The position numbers and the translations under genes are program-made. DNA of 64,000 nucleotides from NCBI RefSeq assembly GCF_002127325.2, contig NC_035435.2, forward strand, positions 128,193,893-128,257,892. The letters are read 5' to 3'. Under the pieces are notes generated by a model. That model saw only the letters and a program-made list of their open reading frames with translations, had not been told where the DNA came from and ran no database searches. Source of the DNA: Helianthus annuus (Eukaryota; Streptophyta; Magnoliopsida; Asterales; Asteraceae). Of the stretch, positions 11,935 through 23,266 are shown piece by piece; the stretch's first letter is position 1; every line of letters begins with the position of its first letter.

Positions 11935-14315
11935 TGTCACACCCCCAAAATCCACCTGCGGATAACACCCGCTTCGAGGGCGTGACCGACCAGGATCCAG
12001 CCACCAATTATACTGAATACTTAAGTTGATAACAAAAGTAATACTTACTAATCATAAGCTTAGCAAATATTAAGTTCAGAGTTTAAAGTTTTAAGTTCAA
12101 AACAGTAATAAATAGCGGAAGCATAAGTAAGGTAGTTTAAACAATGTTCATGTTTCAAAATACGGTAACACCCAACACAGGGGTGAACAGACACTACACA
12201 TTCCCAAGCAGCAAGCTCCTTCGTCACGGGTTACCTGCAAAGCATGCAGTAAGGGGTCAACAATAATGCTGAGTGAGTTCACTAGTTGTCCAGTTTTAAT
12301 TACCAAAAACTCTGTTTCACCGGTTAATTTATCCGTTTATACATGCCCTGGGGAGCTACCCCAAAAGTTAGCGACTAAACTGTTTTTCCAATACCGAACA
12401 CTAGGTAACCGTTGCGTATCCGCAGGATGCCCCGATGTCAATGTTCTATCATCATTGACGGATTTCTGAGTACATTAGTTCACGCCCGTCCCAAACCAGG
12501 GCACGGTGTGAGGCTGGTAAACACCTAAATAGCGCTATCAACTAATAACCCGCTCGCCTAACCCGGCGACTAATCGGTATTTGTAGTAGGGACTTGAGTG
12601 ATAGAGTTTCGTTTAGTGCCGTTAGTTGCAATCCGTATAAACAGTAATTAACCAAAAGGTTTCCCAATACCCGGGAAGGAAGAGTAAGTTTTGTTCCCAA
12701 TGACTAGGGAAGGTATGTAAATGGTATCCCCTTTTACCAGGGGATAGGGTTGTTAGTCTCGTGTCCCAAACCACCGGGACGCATGCTTTTAAGTTGTGAA
12801 CTCACCTTGGGTTGCTCGGTAGGTTTAGGTTACTTGTCAATCACGTTGGTCACCACGTCCTAACATGGTTACCGGTATGGGTCAGGTTCGGTATGCAAGT
12901 AATCACGTAAGAACATATACAGGCACATAACATGCATACATACAAGTAATAGTCATGGGATTATTGGGCCGGCCCTAACAATAACACAGTCAAACTGAAC
13001 ACAGCAACACATAGTCCATTTAACAGATAGCCCAAGTTAACACAGAATGGCCCAATAACCAAAATGGACAGCCCACTCGCAACCAGCTGGTCTCGAGTCG
13101 CAACCAGGTGGTTTCGGCTTGCCACGCTGTGGTTGCGAGTCGTAACCGTGGTCTCGAGTCATCATGCTGTGGTTGCGAGTCGCAACCGACGTAGTCTCGA
13201 GTCGCAATCACGTGGTTTCGACTTGTCATGCTTTGGTTGCGAGTCGCAACGGTGCGGTTTCGAGTCGGAAGGCTGTCGTTGCGAGTCGTAACCTGTCACT
13301 TTCATGTACACGTGATGATGCAGATGCATCAGTCCCTTTTGTACCAAGAATTCAGGCCCATTTTAGGAAACTACCAATAAGGTTTCACTAACACTTTGCC
13401 AAAGCTGAATACTAGTAAAGATAGATCAAACTTTGCCATTTTACATCTTCAAGTCATATTCAAACAAGTTCATCCTATCTTCATATTTTTCTAGGGTTTT
13501 CACCATAACAAATCACACATTTATGAACCAAAAATCACATATTTCTAGCAAGATTATGATGCAAGAACAAGTAAAACATACACTTAGTGGCATTAACATA
13601 ACTCGGTTGGCCCTAAACATCCTTAAACCATTATTCCATAACCATTTAAGCATGTTAGTAAGTATCATTCATAAGGTTTAACACACATAGTCAAAACTTC
13701 ACAAACTTCCTAAAAATCATGCATAGTATTTCTAGCAAGCAAAATATTTCTAACCAAACATGCATAAAAATCTAGTTTATTTAACCCACATAAATCTTAT
13801 ACACAAAAGATAACACAAAAGATAGCACTAACCGGTTATGAAAAGAGGAGCCGAAAACAAAGAAAAGAGAACCGAGAAGATGGTATGTCCGAGTGATAGT
13901 CTTGACCGAGTTTCTTGTCCGGGATCTTTGCTTGAACCGAGAAGAGAAGGAGAGAATGGTTTGTTGTTTGAGGGTTTTCTTAGTTGAGAGAGAATAAGAA
14001 GTGTATGTGTTTGTGTGTAGTGCCAAATGAAAGGAATGAGGGAAAGGTTGGATATATACAAGGGGTGGTTTTCGGGTTGGGCTTGGGGTTTCGGCCCAAA
14101 CCGGTTACGGTCCAAAGGCCCACTCGAGACCGAGTGGCCCACTCGCAACCGCCCGGTTGCGAGTCATGGTCTCGGGTCGTGGTTTCGGCTCTCATATAAA
14201 TATATATAATACATACACAACACATATCAAGTAAAAATCACGTTTCCATTTAATAATATTTATATACACACAAAATATTACAAGGTGATCGTTCGGAAAA
14301 ACCTCGAGTGTCACA
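11935..14315 (-). repeat. 3' LTR of the Tekay-like element
   Basis: A direct repeat of 19315-21695. It holds an array of GAGTCGCAACC / GGTCTCGAGTCG motifs (13076-13290 and 14120-14185), many as back-to-back palindromes such as GGTTGCGAGTCGCAACC. The outer end reads TGTCACACCC instead of TGTGACACCC. Confidence 0.95.
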
Positions 14316-14330
14316 TTATCCCCAAGTTTT
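14316..14330 (-). other. Polypurine tract
   Basis: The minus strand reads AAAACTTGGGGATAA directly before the 3' LTR start TGTGACA. It primes plus-strand DNA synthesis. A second PPT-plus-LTR-start look-alike lies at 14387-14408. Confidence 0.7.
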
Positions 14331-14407
14331 AAGAACTTTCGTCCCGAAAGTTGAAGCAGTCACTGCCAAGCTAGCGTGATTCAACGGGGTGTCACATCAT
14401 CCCCCCG

Positions 14408-15775
14408 TTAGTTTGGAATTTCGTCCCGAAATTCGGTTGTAGCTTCAGTGCTGGGGTTTTCGTTTGGGAATAACTGGGGATACTTGGACTTCATCTGGTC
14501 CTCCCGCTCCCAGGTAAACTCTGGGCCGCGCCGTGAGTTCCAACGAACTCGCACAAGGGGTATCTGGCTACGTTTGAGGGTTTTGATTTCTCGATCCGTG
14601 ATCTCAATCGGTTCCTCAGTAAAGTGTAGCTGTTCATCAATCGTCAGTTCCTTAAAAGGAATCACAAGTGTTTCATCCGACAAACACTTCTTCAGGTTAG
14701 ACACGTGAAAAACGTTGTGCACTGCACTCAGCTCTGCAGGCAGGTTCAATCTATAAGCAACCTTACCGATTTTCTCGGTAATTTCGAACGGTCCAACATA
14801 CCGTGGATTCAGCTTGCCTCGTTTACCAAAACGAACCACACCCTTCCAGGGTGAGACTTTAAGTAGAACCCGGTCCCCGACCTGGAATTCTAACGGTCTC
14901 TTACGCTTGTCAGCGTAGCTTTTCTGACGGTCACGAGCTGCCGCCATGCGTTGCCTGATCTGGGAAATCTTTTCCGTTGTATCTACCACTAGTTCTGGGC
15001 CTGTGAGTTGACTGTCACCTATTTCCGCCCAGCAGAGAGGTGATCGGCATTTACGACCGTACAATGCCTCAAAAGGTGCCGCCTGAATACTAGTGTGATA
15101 GCTGTTGTTGTAGGAGAATTCCACCAGCGGTAGATGCTTCTCCCAGTTCTTGCCAAAATCGATCACACATGCTCTAAGCATGTCTTCCAGGGTTTGGATG
15201 GTGCGTTCAGATTGCCCATCCGTTTGCGGGTGATAAGCGGTGCTCATGTCCAAACGTGAGCCAAAGGATTTGTGCATAGCTTGCCACAACTCGGAAGTAA
15301 AACGAGCGTCTCGGTCGGAAATAATAGAAGTTGGCACCCCGTGCCTGGAGACTACTTCCTTTAAATAAATTTCTGCCAAGGTAGAAAACTTGTCTGTTTC
15401 CTTAATGGCCAGAAAGTGTGCAGACTTAGTCAATCGATCTACTATCACCCAGATAGTATCATTCCCGCGTTGAGATCTAGGTAGCCCTGTAACAAAATCC
15501 ATGGAAATCTGTTCCCATTTCCATTGCGGGATTTCCGGTTGCTGTAGTAGGCCTGCTGGTTTCTGATACTCGATCTTGACTCTTGCGCAGGTCAAACATT
15601 TGCCAACGTAGGCTGCTATGTGGGCTTTCATGCCAGGCCACCAGTAGGTGGTTTTCAAGTCGTGGTACATCTTATCTGAACCAGGATGTACTGAATAACG
15701 GGACTTATGGGCTTCGTCCATCACAAGCTCTCGTAAATTCCCCGTAAAGTGGGACCCAAATGCGTCCTGCCACAT
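14408..15775 (-). CDS. Integrase with C-terminal chromodomain-like region, Tekay-like element
   Basis: 455 codons in the frame after the gag-pol frame. The zinc-binding HHCC site is visible (H23, H30, C60, C63), then the DDE core: D93 (SMDF), D154 (ISDRD) and E190 (DGQSERT). After about 290 come the GPF/Y-like module (YVGPFEI) and [10 protein letters not shown], then [13 protein letters not shown]...[16 protein letters not shown] (about 385-440), a chromodomain-like tail used by chromoviruses to pick target chromatin. The first ~15 residues up to the first Met are out of the ancestral frame, because the break lies near 15740 in a four-base C run (plus strand). Integrase would therefore need a frameshift event, or is made only by other copies. 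Confidence 0.9.
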   Translation of the reverse strand: MWQDAFGSHFTGNLRELVMDEAHKSRYSVHPGSDKMYHDLKTTYWWPGMKAHIAAYVGKCLTCARVKIEYQKPAGLLQQPEIPQWKWEQISMDFVTGLPRSQRGNDTIWVIVDRLTKSAHFLAIKETDKFSTLAEIYLKEVVSRHGVPTSIISDRDARFTSELWQAMHKSFGSRLDMSTAYHPQTDGQSERTIQTLEDMLRACVIDFGKNWEKHLPLVEFSYNNSYHTSIQAAPFEALYGRKCRSPLCWAEIGDSQLTGPELVVDTTEKISQIRQRMAAARDRQKSYADKRKRPLEFQVGDRVLLKVSPWKGVVRFGKRGKLNPRYVGPFEITEKIGKVAYRLNLPAELSAVHNVFHVSNLKKCLSDETLVIPFKELTIDEQLHFTEEPIEITDREIKTLKRSQIPLVRVRWNSRRGPEFTWEREDQMKSKYPQLFPNENPSTEATTEFRDEIPN

Positions 15776-18700
15776 AGTAGGCGCCGTCTTCTTTCTGTTC
15801 TAGTTGCTGTCTCGATCCTCGCAGGGACTCAGCCCTGATGTTTACCGGTTTCAAAGCTTCAATCTGAGCATTTCGGATCTGGGTAGGGAGACTAGACTGG
15901 ATAGTAAGTTGTAATGCTCGCACGCGCTTTGGTACAGTGTCTTTTCGGCTGAGGGCGTCTGCCACAACATTGGCCTTGCCCGGATGGTACTTGATGGCGC
16001 ATTCATAATCATTCAGAAGTTCGACCCATCGGCGTTGCCGCATGTTTAACTCCTTTTGCTTAAAGATATGCTCGAGACTCCTGTGATCGGTGTAAATGGT
16101 GCACTTGGTACCGTACAGGTAATGTCTCCATATCTTAAGCGCAAATATCACTGCTCCCAATTCCAAGTCGTGTGTTGTGTAGTTCCTTTCATGTGTCTTG
16201 AGTTGTCGAGATGCATAGGCAATAACTTTCTCGCGTTGCATCAACACGCAACCGAGTCCATGAATAGACGCATCGCAGTACACCACAAAGTCGTCCGTTC
16301 CTTCAGGTAACGAGAGAATAGGAGCGCTGCAGAGGTTATCCTTAAGCCTCTGAAAAGCAGATTCCTGTGCTTCATTCCACTTGTAGGTAACGCCTTTCTG
16401 AGTGAGCGTAGTGAGGGGTTGAGCGATCTTTGAGAATCCCTGAATGAATCTGCGGTAGTAACCTGCCAATCCCAAGAATTGGCGAACTTCAGTCGGAGTC
16501 TTAGGGGTAGGCCAATTCTTTATAGAGTCGATCTTAGCTGGGTCGACGTGGATTCCGTCCTTGTTAACCACGTGCCCAAGGAAATGAACTTCTCGAAGCC
16601 AGAAGTCGCATTTCGAGAACTTGGCATACAGTTGCTCATTGCGAAGGAGTTCGAGGATAAGGCGTAGGTGCTGTTCATGCTCTTCCTGACTTTTCGAGTA
16701 GATCAGGATGTCGTCTATAAACACGATCACGAACTTGTCGAGGTAGGGTTTGCATACTCGGTTCATAAGATCCATGAACACTGCAGGGGCGTTGGTCATT
16801 CCGAAGGGCATAACGAGGAATTCATAATGACCATAACGAGTTCTGAATGCAGTTTTGGAAATATCTTCGTTACGGACCCTTAACTGATGGTAGCCTGATC
16901 GCAGATCAATCTTAGAGTAGTAGCTTGATCCTTGCAATTGATCGAATAGGTCATCGATTCGAGGAAGAGGGTAACGATTCTTGATGGTAACCTTGTTCAA
17001 CTCACGATAGTCAATGCACATCCGGAACGTGCCATCCTTCTTCTTAACAAAGAGTACCGGTGCTCCCCAGGGTGATGAGCTAGGACGGATAAACCCTTTA
17101 TCCAAAAGTTCCTGTAGTTGAGTAGAGAGTTCCTTCAATTCTGCGGGGGCTAGTCGATAAGGCGCACGAGCTATAGGCGCTGCTCCGGGAGCTAGCTCGA
17201 TCTGGAATTCGACCTGACGATGGGGAGGGAGTCCAGGTAATTCCTCAGGAAATACCTCGGGGTAGTCACGCACTACTGGAAAGTCTTCAATCCTCTTTTC
17301 CTTTTCCTGCGTGTTGGTAACAAGTGCTAAGATAGCGGTGTGCCCTTTCCGTAAACACTTCTGAGCCTTCAAGAACGAGATAATGCCGGAGATTTCTCCA
17401 CTTTTGCCACCTTGTACAATGAGGGGTTCGCCAGAACGGCGAGGAATACGAACTGCTTTCTCTTGACAGAGGATCTCAGCGCGATGCTTGGATAACCAAT
17501 CCATACCAATAACGACTTCGAAGCTTCCAAGAGTAACAGGGAAAAGGTCGATACTAAATGTCTGACCAGACAACTCTAGTTTGCAGCCTTTGACAACATG
17601 TGAGGCCTCGATGTTTCTACCATTAGCTAACTCGACGATATGAGGAGAACTTAGTAACGAAAGCGGACGCTTAAGCTTCTTACTAATACGTAGGGATACA
17701 TAACTAGCATCGGCACCGGAATCAAATAACACAGAAACATAACGATCATCGAGTAGGAACTTACCCGTCACGACATTGGGGTCATTCCTTGCTTCACCAG
17801 CTCCAATCACGAATGCTCTTCCTCTAGCGCCATTCCCAGCATTGTTGTTCTGATTGTTGTTCCCAGCTCCTTGATTGTTGTTGCGGTTCTGATTCAGTTC
17901 AGGACAATCCTTCTTAAAGTGCCCCTCAGCTCCACACTTAAAACATGCCCGGTTGTTTCCCTGCTGCTGTTGCTGTTGGGGTTGTTGCTGATTCTGTCTA
18001 GCTGGGAACTGACTTCGACAATCCTTGGCGTCGTGCCCCATCTTGTGGCATCGCTGACACTGGCCCTTGTTACATGCCCCATTGTGGTGCTTGTTACACT
18101 TGTTGCACTTAGGGTAGCTTCCCCGGTAGCCACCCTGTTGTTGAGTGCCTTTGTTGTTTTCGGTTTTCCTTTGCTGCGCTGGGGCCTGAGTGGGGTTAGC
18201 ATCCTTGCTTTGACTTCCTTCCCACTTACGCTTGCTGTCACTAGAAGTTCCGACAGTAGCACTGATCCTTTTGGGCAACCGGCCCTCTTCTACGGCTTGA
18301 TCAGTGAGTTTGTGAGCAAGTCGAACAATCGGCTGAATGGTAGTGTGGTTGGCTGAAGTTACATGGCTTCGAATTTCAGGAGCCAAACCCTTGATGTACA
18401 GTTCGATCCTTCGGTACATTGGTCGTGACATGTTCGGGCAGAGAGCAGCATAGTCATTTGACAGCTTGGTGTAGGTTTCAATCTCTGACCCAACCATCTT
18501 GAGTTCATAATACTCGTTCTCAAGCTTGTGGATGTCATCCCGGTGACAGTATTCATCCTTAATCATATCCTTGAAATCCTCCCATGCCGTAGCATTTGCA
18601 GTTTCCAATCCAAACATCTGAATCTGCGCCTTCCACCAAGAAAGCGCGCTCCCTTCAAGCGTAGCAGTAGCAAATTTCACCCAATTTGCAGGGGGACACT

Positions 18701-19025
18701 CGCAAACAGCAAAGACAGCTTCAATTTTCTCAATCCAATGCAGGAGACCTATGGCACCCTCAGTGCCGTTGAAAGGGAGAGGCTTGCAATCCATGAAAGT
18801 TTTGAAAGTACACACCGGTGGTTGCGCAGGTGCATGCTGACCTGTTCGTGAGAAGCGAAGCGTATAGGTTTAGAGGCGAAAAGTCGATGTGGCGGTAGGA
18901 TCTATACATCCTAAAACAACGAGCTTACCTATAGGGTGAGCTGCGAAAGCTGCAGCCACGGTGTTGAGCAGGTTAGTGAACTGAGCCTGCGTCATGTTGA
19001 TGTTTCCTCTTCCGCGTCCACTCAT
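15705..19025 (-). CDS. Tekay-like gag-protease-RT-RNase H polyprotein (spliced start)
   Basis: The main frame (18815-15705, 1,036 codons) encodes a capsid region (about 10-180), zinc knuckles [14 protein letters not shown] (253-266) and [14 protein letters not shown] (291-304), protease with DSGAD (365-369), reverse transcriptase with VFIDDILIY (about 698-706), and RNase H with CDAS (847-850), E885, TDHRS (909-913) and DALSRK (953-958). Its first Met lies too far inside gag. A better start is the ATG at 19025 ([12 protein letters not shown]...), giving 32 codons that join in frame to the main frame if an 87-nt intron (18928-18842, GT...AG) is removed. Unspliced RNA meets a TAA soon after the exon. 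The frame ends just after RNase H because of a one-base frame difference near 15740-15743; integrase continues in the next frame. Confidence 0.9.
18842..18928 (-). other. Predicted 87-nt intron in gag
   Basis: The minus strand has a donor GTAAGC and an acceptor CACGAACAG. Removing the interval joins ...AAHPI to [14 protein letters not shown] in frame, matching the usual N-terminal layout of this gag family. Retained, it carries an in-frame TAA. Inferred from sequence only; no transcript evidence is available here. Confidence 0.65.
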
Positions 19026-19299
19026 TGTCTTCATAACCAGAAAACACAGTATGAGTGTGATGTCGTAGTGTAGCGAGAATGAGATAGGAGAGAGAGGTGT
19101 ATCTATCTAGTTTAGGCACACTAGTACGTATAGCATACAGGAAACATAAAGCAGACAAGTAAACACTGGTCCGAGCTATGAGGTCAAATGTGTCGAGCCT
19201 TGCACTTGGAGTGTAGTGTCGTCGCGAGTCACGGGTTATAGTCTGGTTTTCTCCAAAAAGATTTTCCCCTTTTTAAAACCAAGTTCACTATAACCAATG

Positions 19300-19311
19300 G
19301 CTCTGATACCA
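19300..19311 (-). other. Primer binding site (tRNA-iMet type)
   Basis: The minus strand reads TGGTATCAGAGC three bases after the end of the 5' LTR. It is complementary to the 3' end of plant initiator methionine tRNA, the usual primer in this group, and fixes the minus orientation. Confidence 0.9.
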
Positions 19312-19314
19312 ATC

Positions 19315-21695
19315 TGTGACACCCCCAAAATCCACCTGCGGATAACACCCGCTTCGAGGGCGTGACCGACCAGGATCCAGCCACCAATTATACTGAATAC
19401 TTAAGTTGATAACAAAAGTAATACTTACTAATCATAAGCTTAGCAAATATTAAGTTCAGAGTTTAAAGTTTTAAGTTCAAAACAGTAATAAATAGCGGAA
19501 GCATAAGTAAGGTAGTTTAAACAATGTTCATGTTTCAAAATACGGTAACACCCAACACAGGGGTGAACAGACACTACACATTCCCAAGCAGCAAGCTCCT
19601 TCGTCACGGGTTACCTGCAAAGCATGCAGTAAGGGGTCAACAATAATGCTGAGTGAGTTCACTAGTTGTCCAGTTTTAATTACCAAAAACTCTGTTTCAC
19701 CGGTTAATTTATCCGTTTATACATGCCCTGGGGAGCTACCCCAAAAGTTAGCGACTAAACTGTTTTTCCAATACCGAACACTAGGTAACCGTTGCGTATC
19801 CGCAGGATGCCCCGATGTCAATGTTCTATCATCATTGACGGATTTCTGAGTACATTAGTTCACGCCCGTCCCAAACCAGGGCACGGTGTGAGGCTGGTAA
19901 ACACCTAAATAGCGCTATCAACTAATAACCCGCTCGCCTAACCCGGCGACTAATCGGTATTTGTAGTAGGGACTTGAGTGATAGAGTTTCGTTTAGTGCC
20001 GTTAGTTGCAATCCGTATAAACAGTAATTAACCAAAAGGTTTCCCAATACCCGGGAAGGAAGAGTAAGTTTTGTTCCCAATGACTAGGGAAGGTATGTAA
20101 ATGGTATCCCCTTTTACCAGGGGATAGGGTTGTTAGTCTCGTGTCCCAAACCACCGGGACGCATGCTTTTAAGTTGTGAACTCACCTTGGGTTGCTCGGT
20201 AGGTTTAGGTTACTTGTCAATCACGTTGGTCACCACGTCCTAACATGGTTACCGGTATGGGTCAGGTTCGGTATGCAAGTAATCACGTAAGAACATATAC
20301 AGGCACATAACATGCATACATACAAGTAATAGTCATGGGATTATTGGGCCGGCCCTAACAATAACACAGTCAAACTGAACACAGCAACACATAGTCCATT
20401 TAACAGATAGCCCAAGTTAACACAGAATGGCCCAATAACCAAAATGGACAGCCCACTCGCAACCAGCTGGTCTCGAGTCGCAACCAGGTGGTTTCGGCTT
20501 GCCACGCTGTGGTTGCGAGTCGTAACCGTGGTCTCGAGTCATCATGCTGTGGTTGCGAGTCGCAACCGACGTAGTCTCGAGTCGCAATCACGTGGTTTCG
20601 ACTTGTCATGCTTTGGTTGCGAGTCGCAACGGTGCGGTTTCGAGTCGGAAGGCTGTCGTTGCGAGTCGTAACCTGTCACTTTCATGTACACGTGATGATG
20701 CAGATGCATCAGTCCCTTTTGTACCAAGAATTCAGGCCCATTTTAGGAAACTACCAATAAGGTTTCACTAACACTTTGCCAAAGCTGAATACTAGTAAAG
20801 ATAGATCAAACTTTGCCATTTTACATCTTCAAGTCATATTCAAACAAGTTCATCCTATCTTCATATTTTTCTAGGGTTTTCACCATAACAAATCACACAT
20901 TTATGAACCAAAAATCACATATTTCTAGCAAGATTATGATGCAAGAACAAGTAAAACATACACTTAGTGGCATTAACATAACTCGGTTGGCCCTAAACAT
21001 CCTTAAACCATTATTCCATAACCATTTAAGCATGTTAGTAAGTATCATTCATAAGGTTTAACACACATAGTCAAAACTTCACAAACTTCCTAAAAATCAT
21101 GCATAGTATTTCTAGCAAGCAAAATATTTCTAACCAAACATGCATAAAAATCTAGTTTATTTAACCCACATAAATCTTATACACAAAAGATAACACAAAA
21201 GATAGCACTAACCGGTTATGAAAAGAGGAGCCGAAAACAAAGAAAAGAGAACCGAGAAGATGGTATGTCCGAGTGATAGTCTTGACCGAGTTTCTTGTCC
21301 GGGATCTTTGCTTGAACCGAGAAGAGAAGGAGAGAATGGTTTGTTGTTTGAGGGTTTTCTTAGTTGAGAGAGAATAAGAAGTGTATGTGTTTGTGTGTAG
21401 TGCCAAATGAAAGGAATGAGGGAAAGGTTGGATATATACAAGGGGTGGTTTTCGGGTTGGGCTTGGGGTTTCGGCCCAAACCGGTTACGGTCCAAAGGCC
21501 CACTCGAGACCGAGTGGCCCACTCGCAACCGCCCGGTTGCGAGTCATGGTCTCGGGTCGTGGTTTCGGCTCTCATATAAATATATATAATACATACACAA
21601 CACATATCAAGTAAAAATCACGTTTCCATTTAATAATATTTATATACACACAAAATATTACAAGGTGATCGTTCGGAAAAACCTCGAGTGTCACA
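19315..21695 (-). repeat. 5' LTR of the Tekay-like element
   Basis: A direct repeat of 11935-14315. On the minus strand it runs from TGTGACACTCGAGG (21695) to ...GGGTGTCACA (19315). It carries the same motif arrays, here at about 20456-20670 and 21500-21565. It should supply the promoter for the minus-strand transcript; the transcription start was not located. Confidence 0.95.
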
Positions 21696-22714
21696 ATCAA
21701 ACTTCAGGTATGTTTGAAAATCCAAGGCCCCCAAATTGATCAAGGTTTTACACAATAAAAAAGGCAGCTTGATCAATTGAAAAAAATAGTCTTATTAGCC
21801 ATCAACAACCACCCTTTTGATAATCAGACTTTGAAAAAAATAGGACATTAAACTATCGAAATCATTGAAGTCAAACTATATATAATTCTTGGCAACTTAC
21901 ATTTCGTATCCATTATTAGCTAAAAGAATAATTGAATCTATAGCATGTACATATTAATACATAAGGCCATGCAAGCATATGTCACCCTGTGTACAATTTG
22001 AAATAATACAATTGGTTGATGTTCAAACTTACTATTATGAAACACCAAAGAATTCAGATGAAAACAACAAAAATACGCAGCAAATGATTTGGATCTAATA
22101 TTCAATACTCAACTTCACTGATTGAGATTACAAGAAATCAAGTACAGAAGAAAAATGAACAATGAAAGCTATCCCCAATTTTGTGACCTAACTCTCTATT
22201 TAAAGCTCCTAATCAAACGCTTAACTTGTTATCTAACAAATCAAAGCATAGTTATGACCAAAATACTGATGCTCATTTAGACTTATTACAAACGACACCC
22301 GTTGCCTTTGACTTCCATTTGTTTTAGCACTATTGGGCTACAGGGTGTGGTCATGACCCTCTACATAGGCACCATATCATCCATCTTTAATCTATCATTC
22401 AAAACCACTACTCTAAGGGTGTGGTCATGACCCAAACCACTATCCCCTTTATTTTTTTTTAATTTACTTTTGTCTTAAAATTATCAAATGGGAGGGTCGT
22501 GGTAATCGTGGTTTAATCCATGGGAACCACCATCAATCAAGGAGGAGGATGGTGTACCATTTAATTAATGATCCTATATAAAAATAATGTTCCAATCCAT
22601 GACCCCCACACTCCATAGCCTTATTAACAAATCTCCACCTGAATTAGGACTGGAAATAAATTAGTCAATGTTTAACCTTCTTAAACCATTTTTAAACTTC
22701 GAACGAGCAAGAAC
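21696..22714 (-). repeat. Copia LTR fragment, copy 2, right part
   Basis: Continues 11801-11934 after the Tekay insertion and matches 133-870 (for example AACTTCAGGTATGTTTGAAAA). It includes the PPT and RNase H tail just before 22715. A Harbinger MITE splits it at 22336-22620, and a Copia LTR follows at 22715. Confidence 0.85.
22336..22620. mobile_element. PIF/Harbinger-type MITE
   Basis: Copy 1 of the host repeat (about 770-785) lacks this block, so the empty site is directly visible. Ends: GGCTACAGGGTGTGG on the left and, in reverse complement, GGCTATGGAGTGTGG on the right. Flanks are ttg (22333-22335) and tta (22621-22623), a 3-bp TTA duplication with one change. 285 bp, no coding capacity. 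The GGCTA terminus is shared with the Harbinger element at 48710. Confidence 0.8.
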
Positions 22715-23266
22715 TGTTGAAATATACGGTGTTATATTTCTTATCAATTCAATATTTTTTTATAAATGTGTTTTATATATGTAGTCTTATGAAAGTATTG
22801 TTTTAATACTTGGTTTTATTTTTGCATGTTTGGGCTTCTCTTTTTGGCTAATGGGCTCAAGATGCTTAAAGGATGGCTGGTGTGCTTGTTGCTGATGGGC
22901 TTGTAGCCGTTGCTGGTTAGTCAGAAGGTCCAAGGTCCATGTCCTTTTAAAGGAGTTGGAGAGATATTTTGAGATCATTCACAATCTCTTCTCATACTTA
23001 CACTTCACGCATTCTCTCTCTCTCTCTCTAGAATCATTTGAGATCTAGGGTTTATGTAACTTTTGTGAGTTCGTGTGTAAGATTGATCTTTCTGATTAAT
23101 CTTTTAGAGCAGATCATCACGTTGATGATCTGCATAGGTTGAGAGTTGTGTTTTGTTTCTTGTCTACAATCCGTGTAGATTGATTCTTGTACTTTGTCGG
23201 AGAAATCCGTGCCGACTGACTTGTGAATAAAGTGCTTCTTTCTTCTTGATACCGTGTATTTTTACA
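22715..23266 (+). repeat. Copia 5' LTR
   Basis: Starts TGTTGAAATATACGG, ends CGTGTATTTTTACA, and is followed at once by TGGTATCAGAGC, the Copia primer binding site. The LTR contains (TC)n and an AATAAAGTG polyadenylation-like signal near its end. No second LTR is in the window, so the element is truncated. Confidence 0.8.

Larger units (their letters stand above)
11935..21695 (-). mobile_element. Ty3/gypsy LTR retrotransposon, Tekay-like chromovirus, recent insertion
   Basis: A complete 9,761-bp element on the minus strand, flanked by the 5-bp target duplication atcaa (11930-11934 and 21696-21700). Two 2,381-bp LTRs begin and end with TGTGACA/TGTCACA. I saw a single difference between them (position 4 of the left LTR, c at 11938 versus g at 19318) in the lines I compared, so the insertion is young. 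A tRNA-iMet type PBS, a PPT, gag, protease, reverse transcriptase, RNase H and integrase occur in the Ty3 order. The long LTRs, protease DSGAD and C-terminal chromodomain-like region suggest the Tekay (Del) lineage. One frame break separates RNase H from integrase. Confidence 0.95.

Noticed and set aside
12266..14225. Several 60-106-residue frames in the LTRs, repeated at 19646-21605
   Set aside because: They appear identically in both LTRs of the Tekay element, on both strands, and resemble no protein; incidental.
16056..18851. Plus-strand frames up to 161 residues opposite gag-pol
   Set aside because: Antisense shadows of the coding minus strand.
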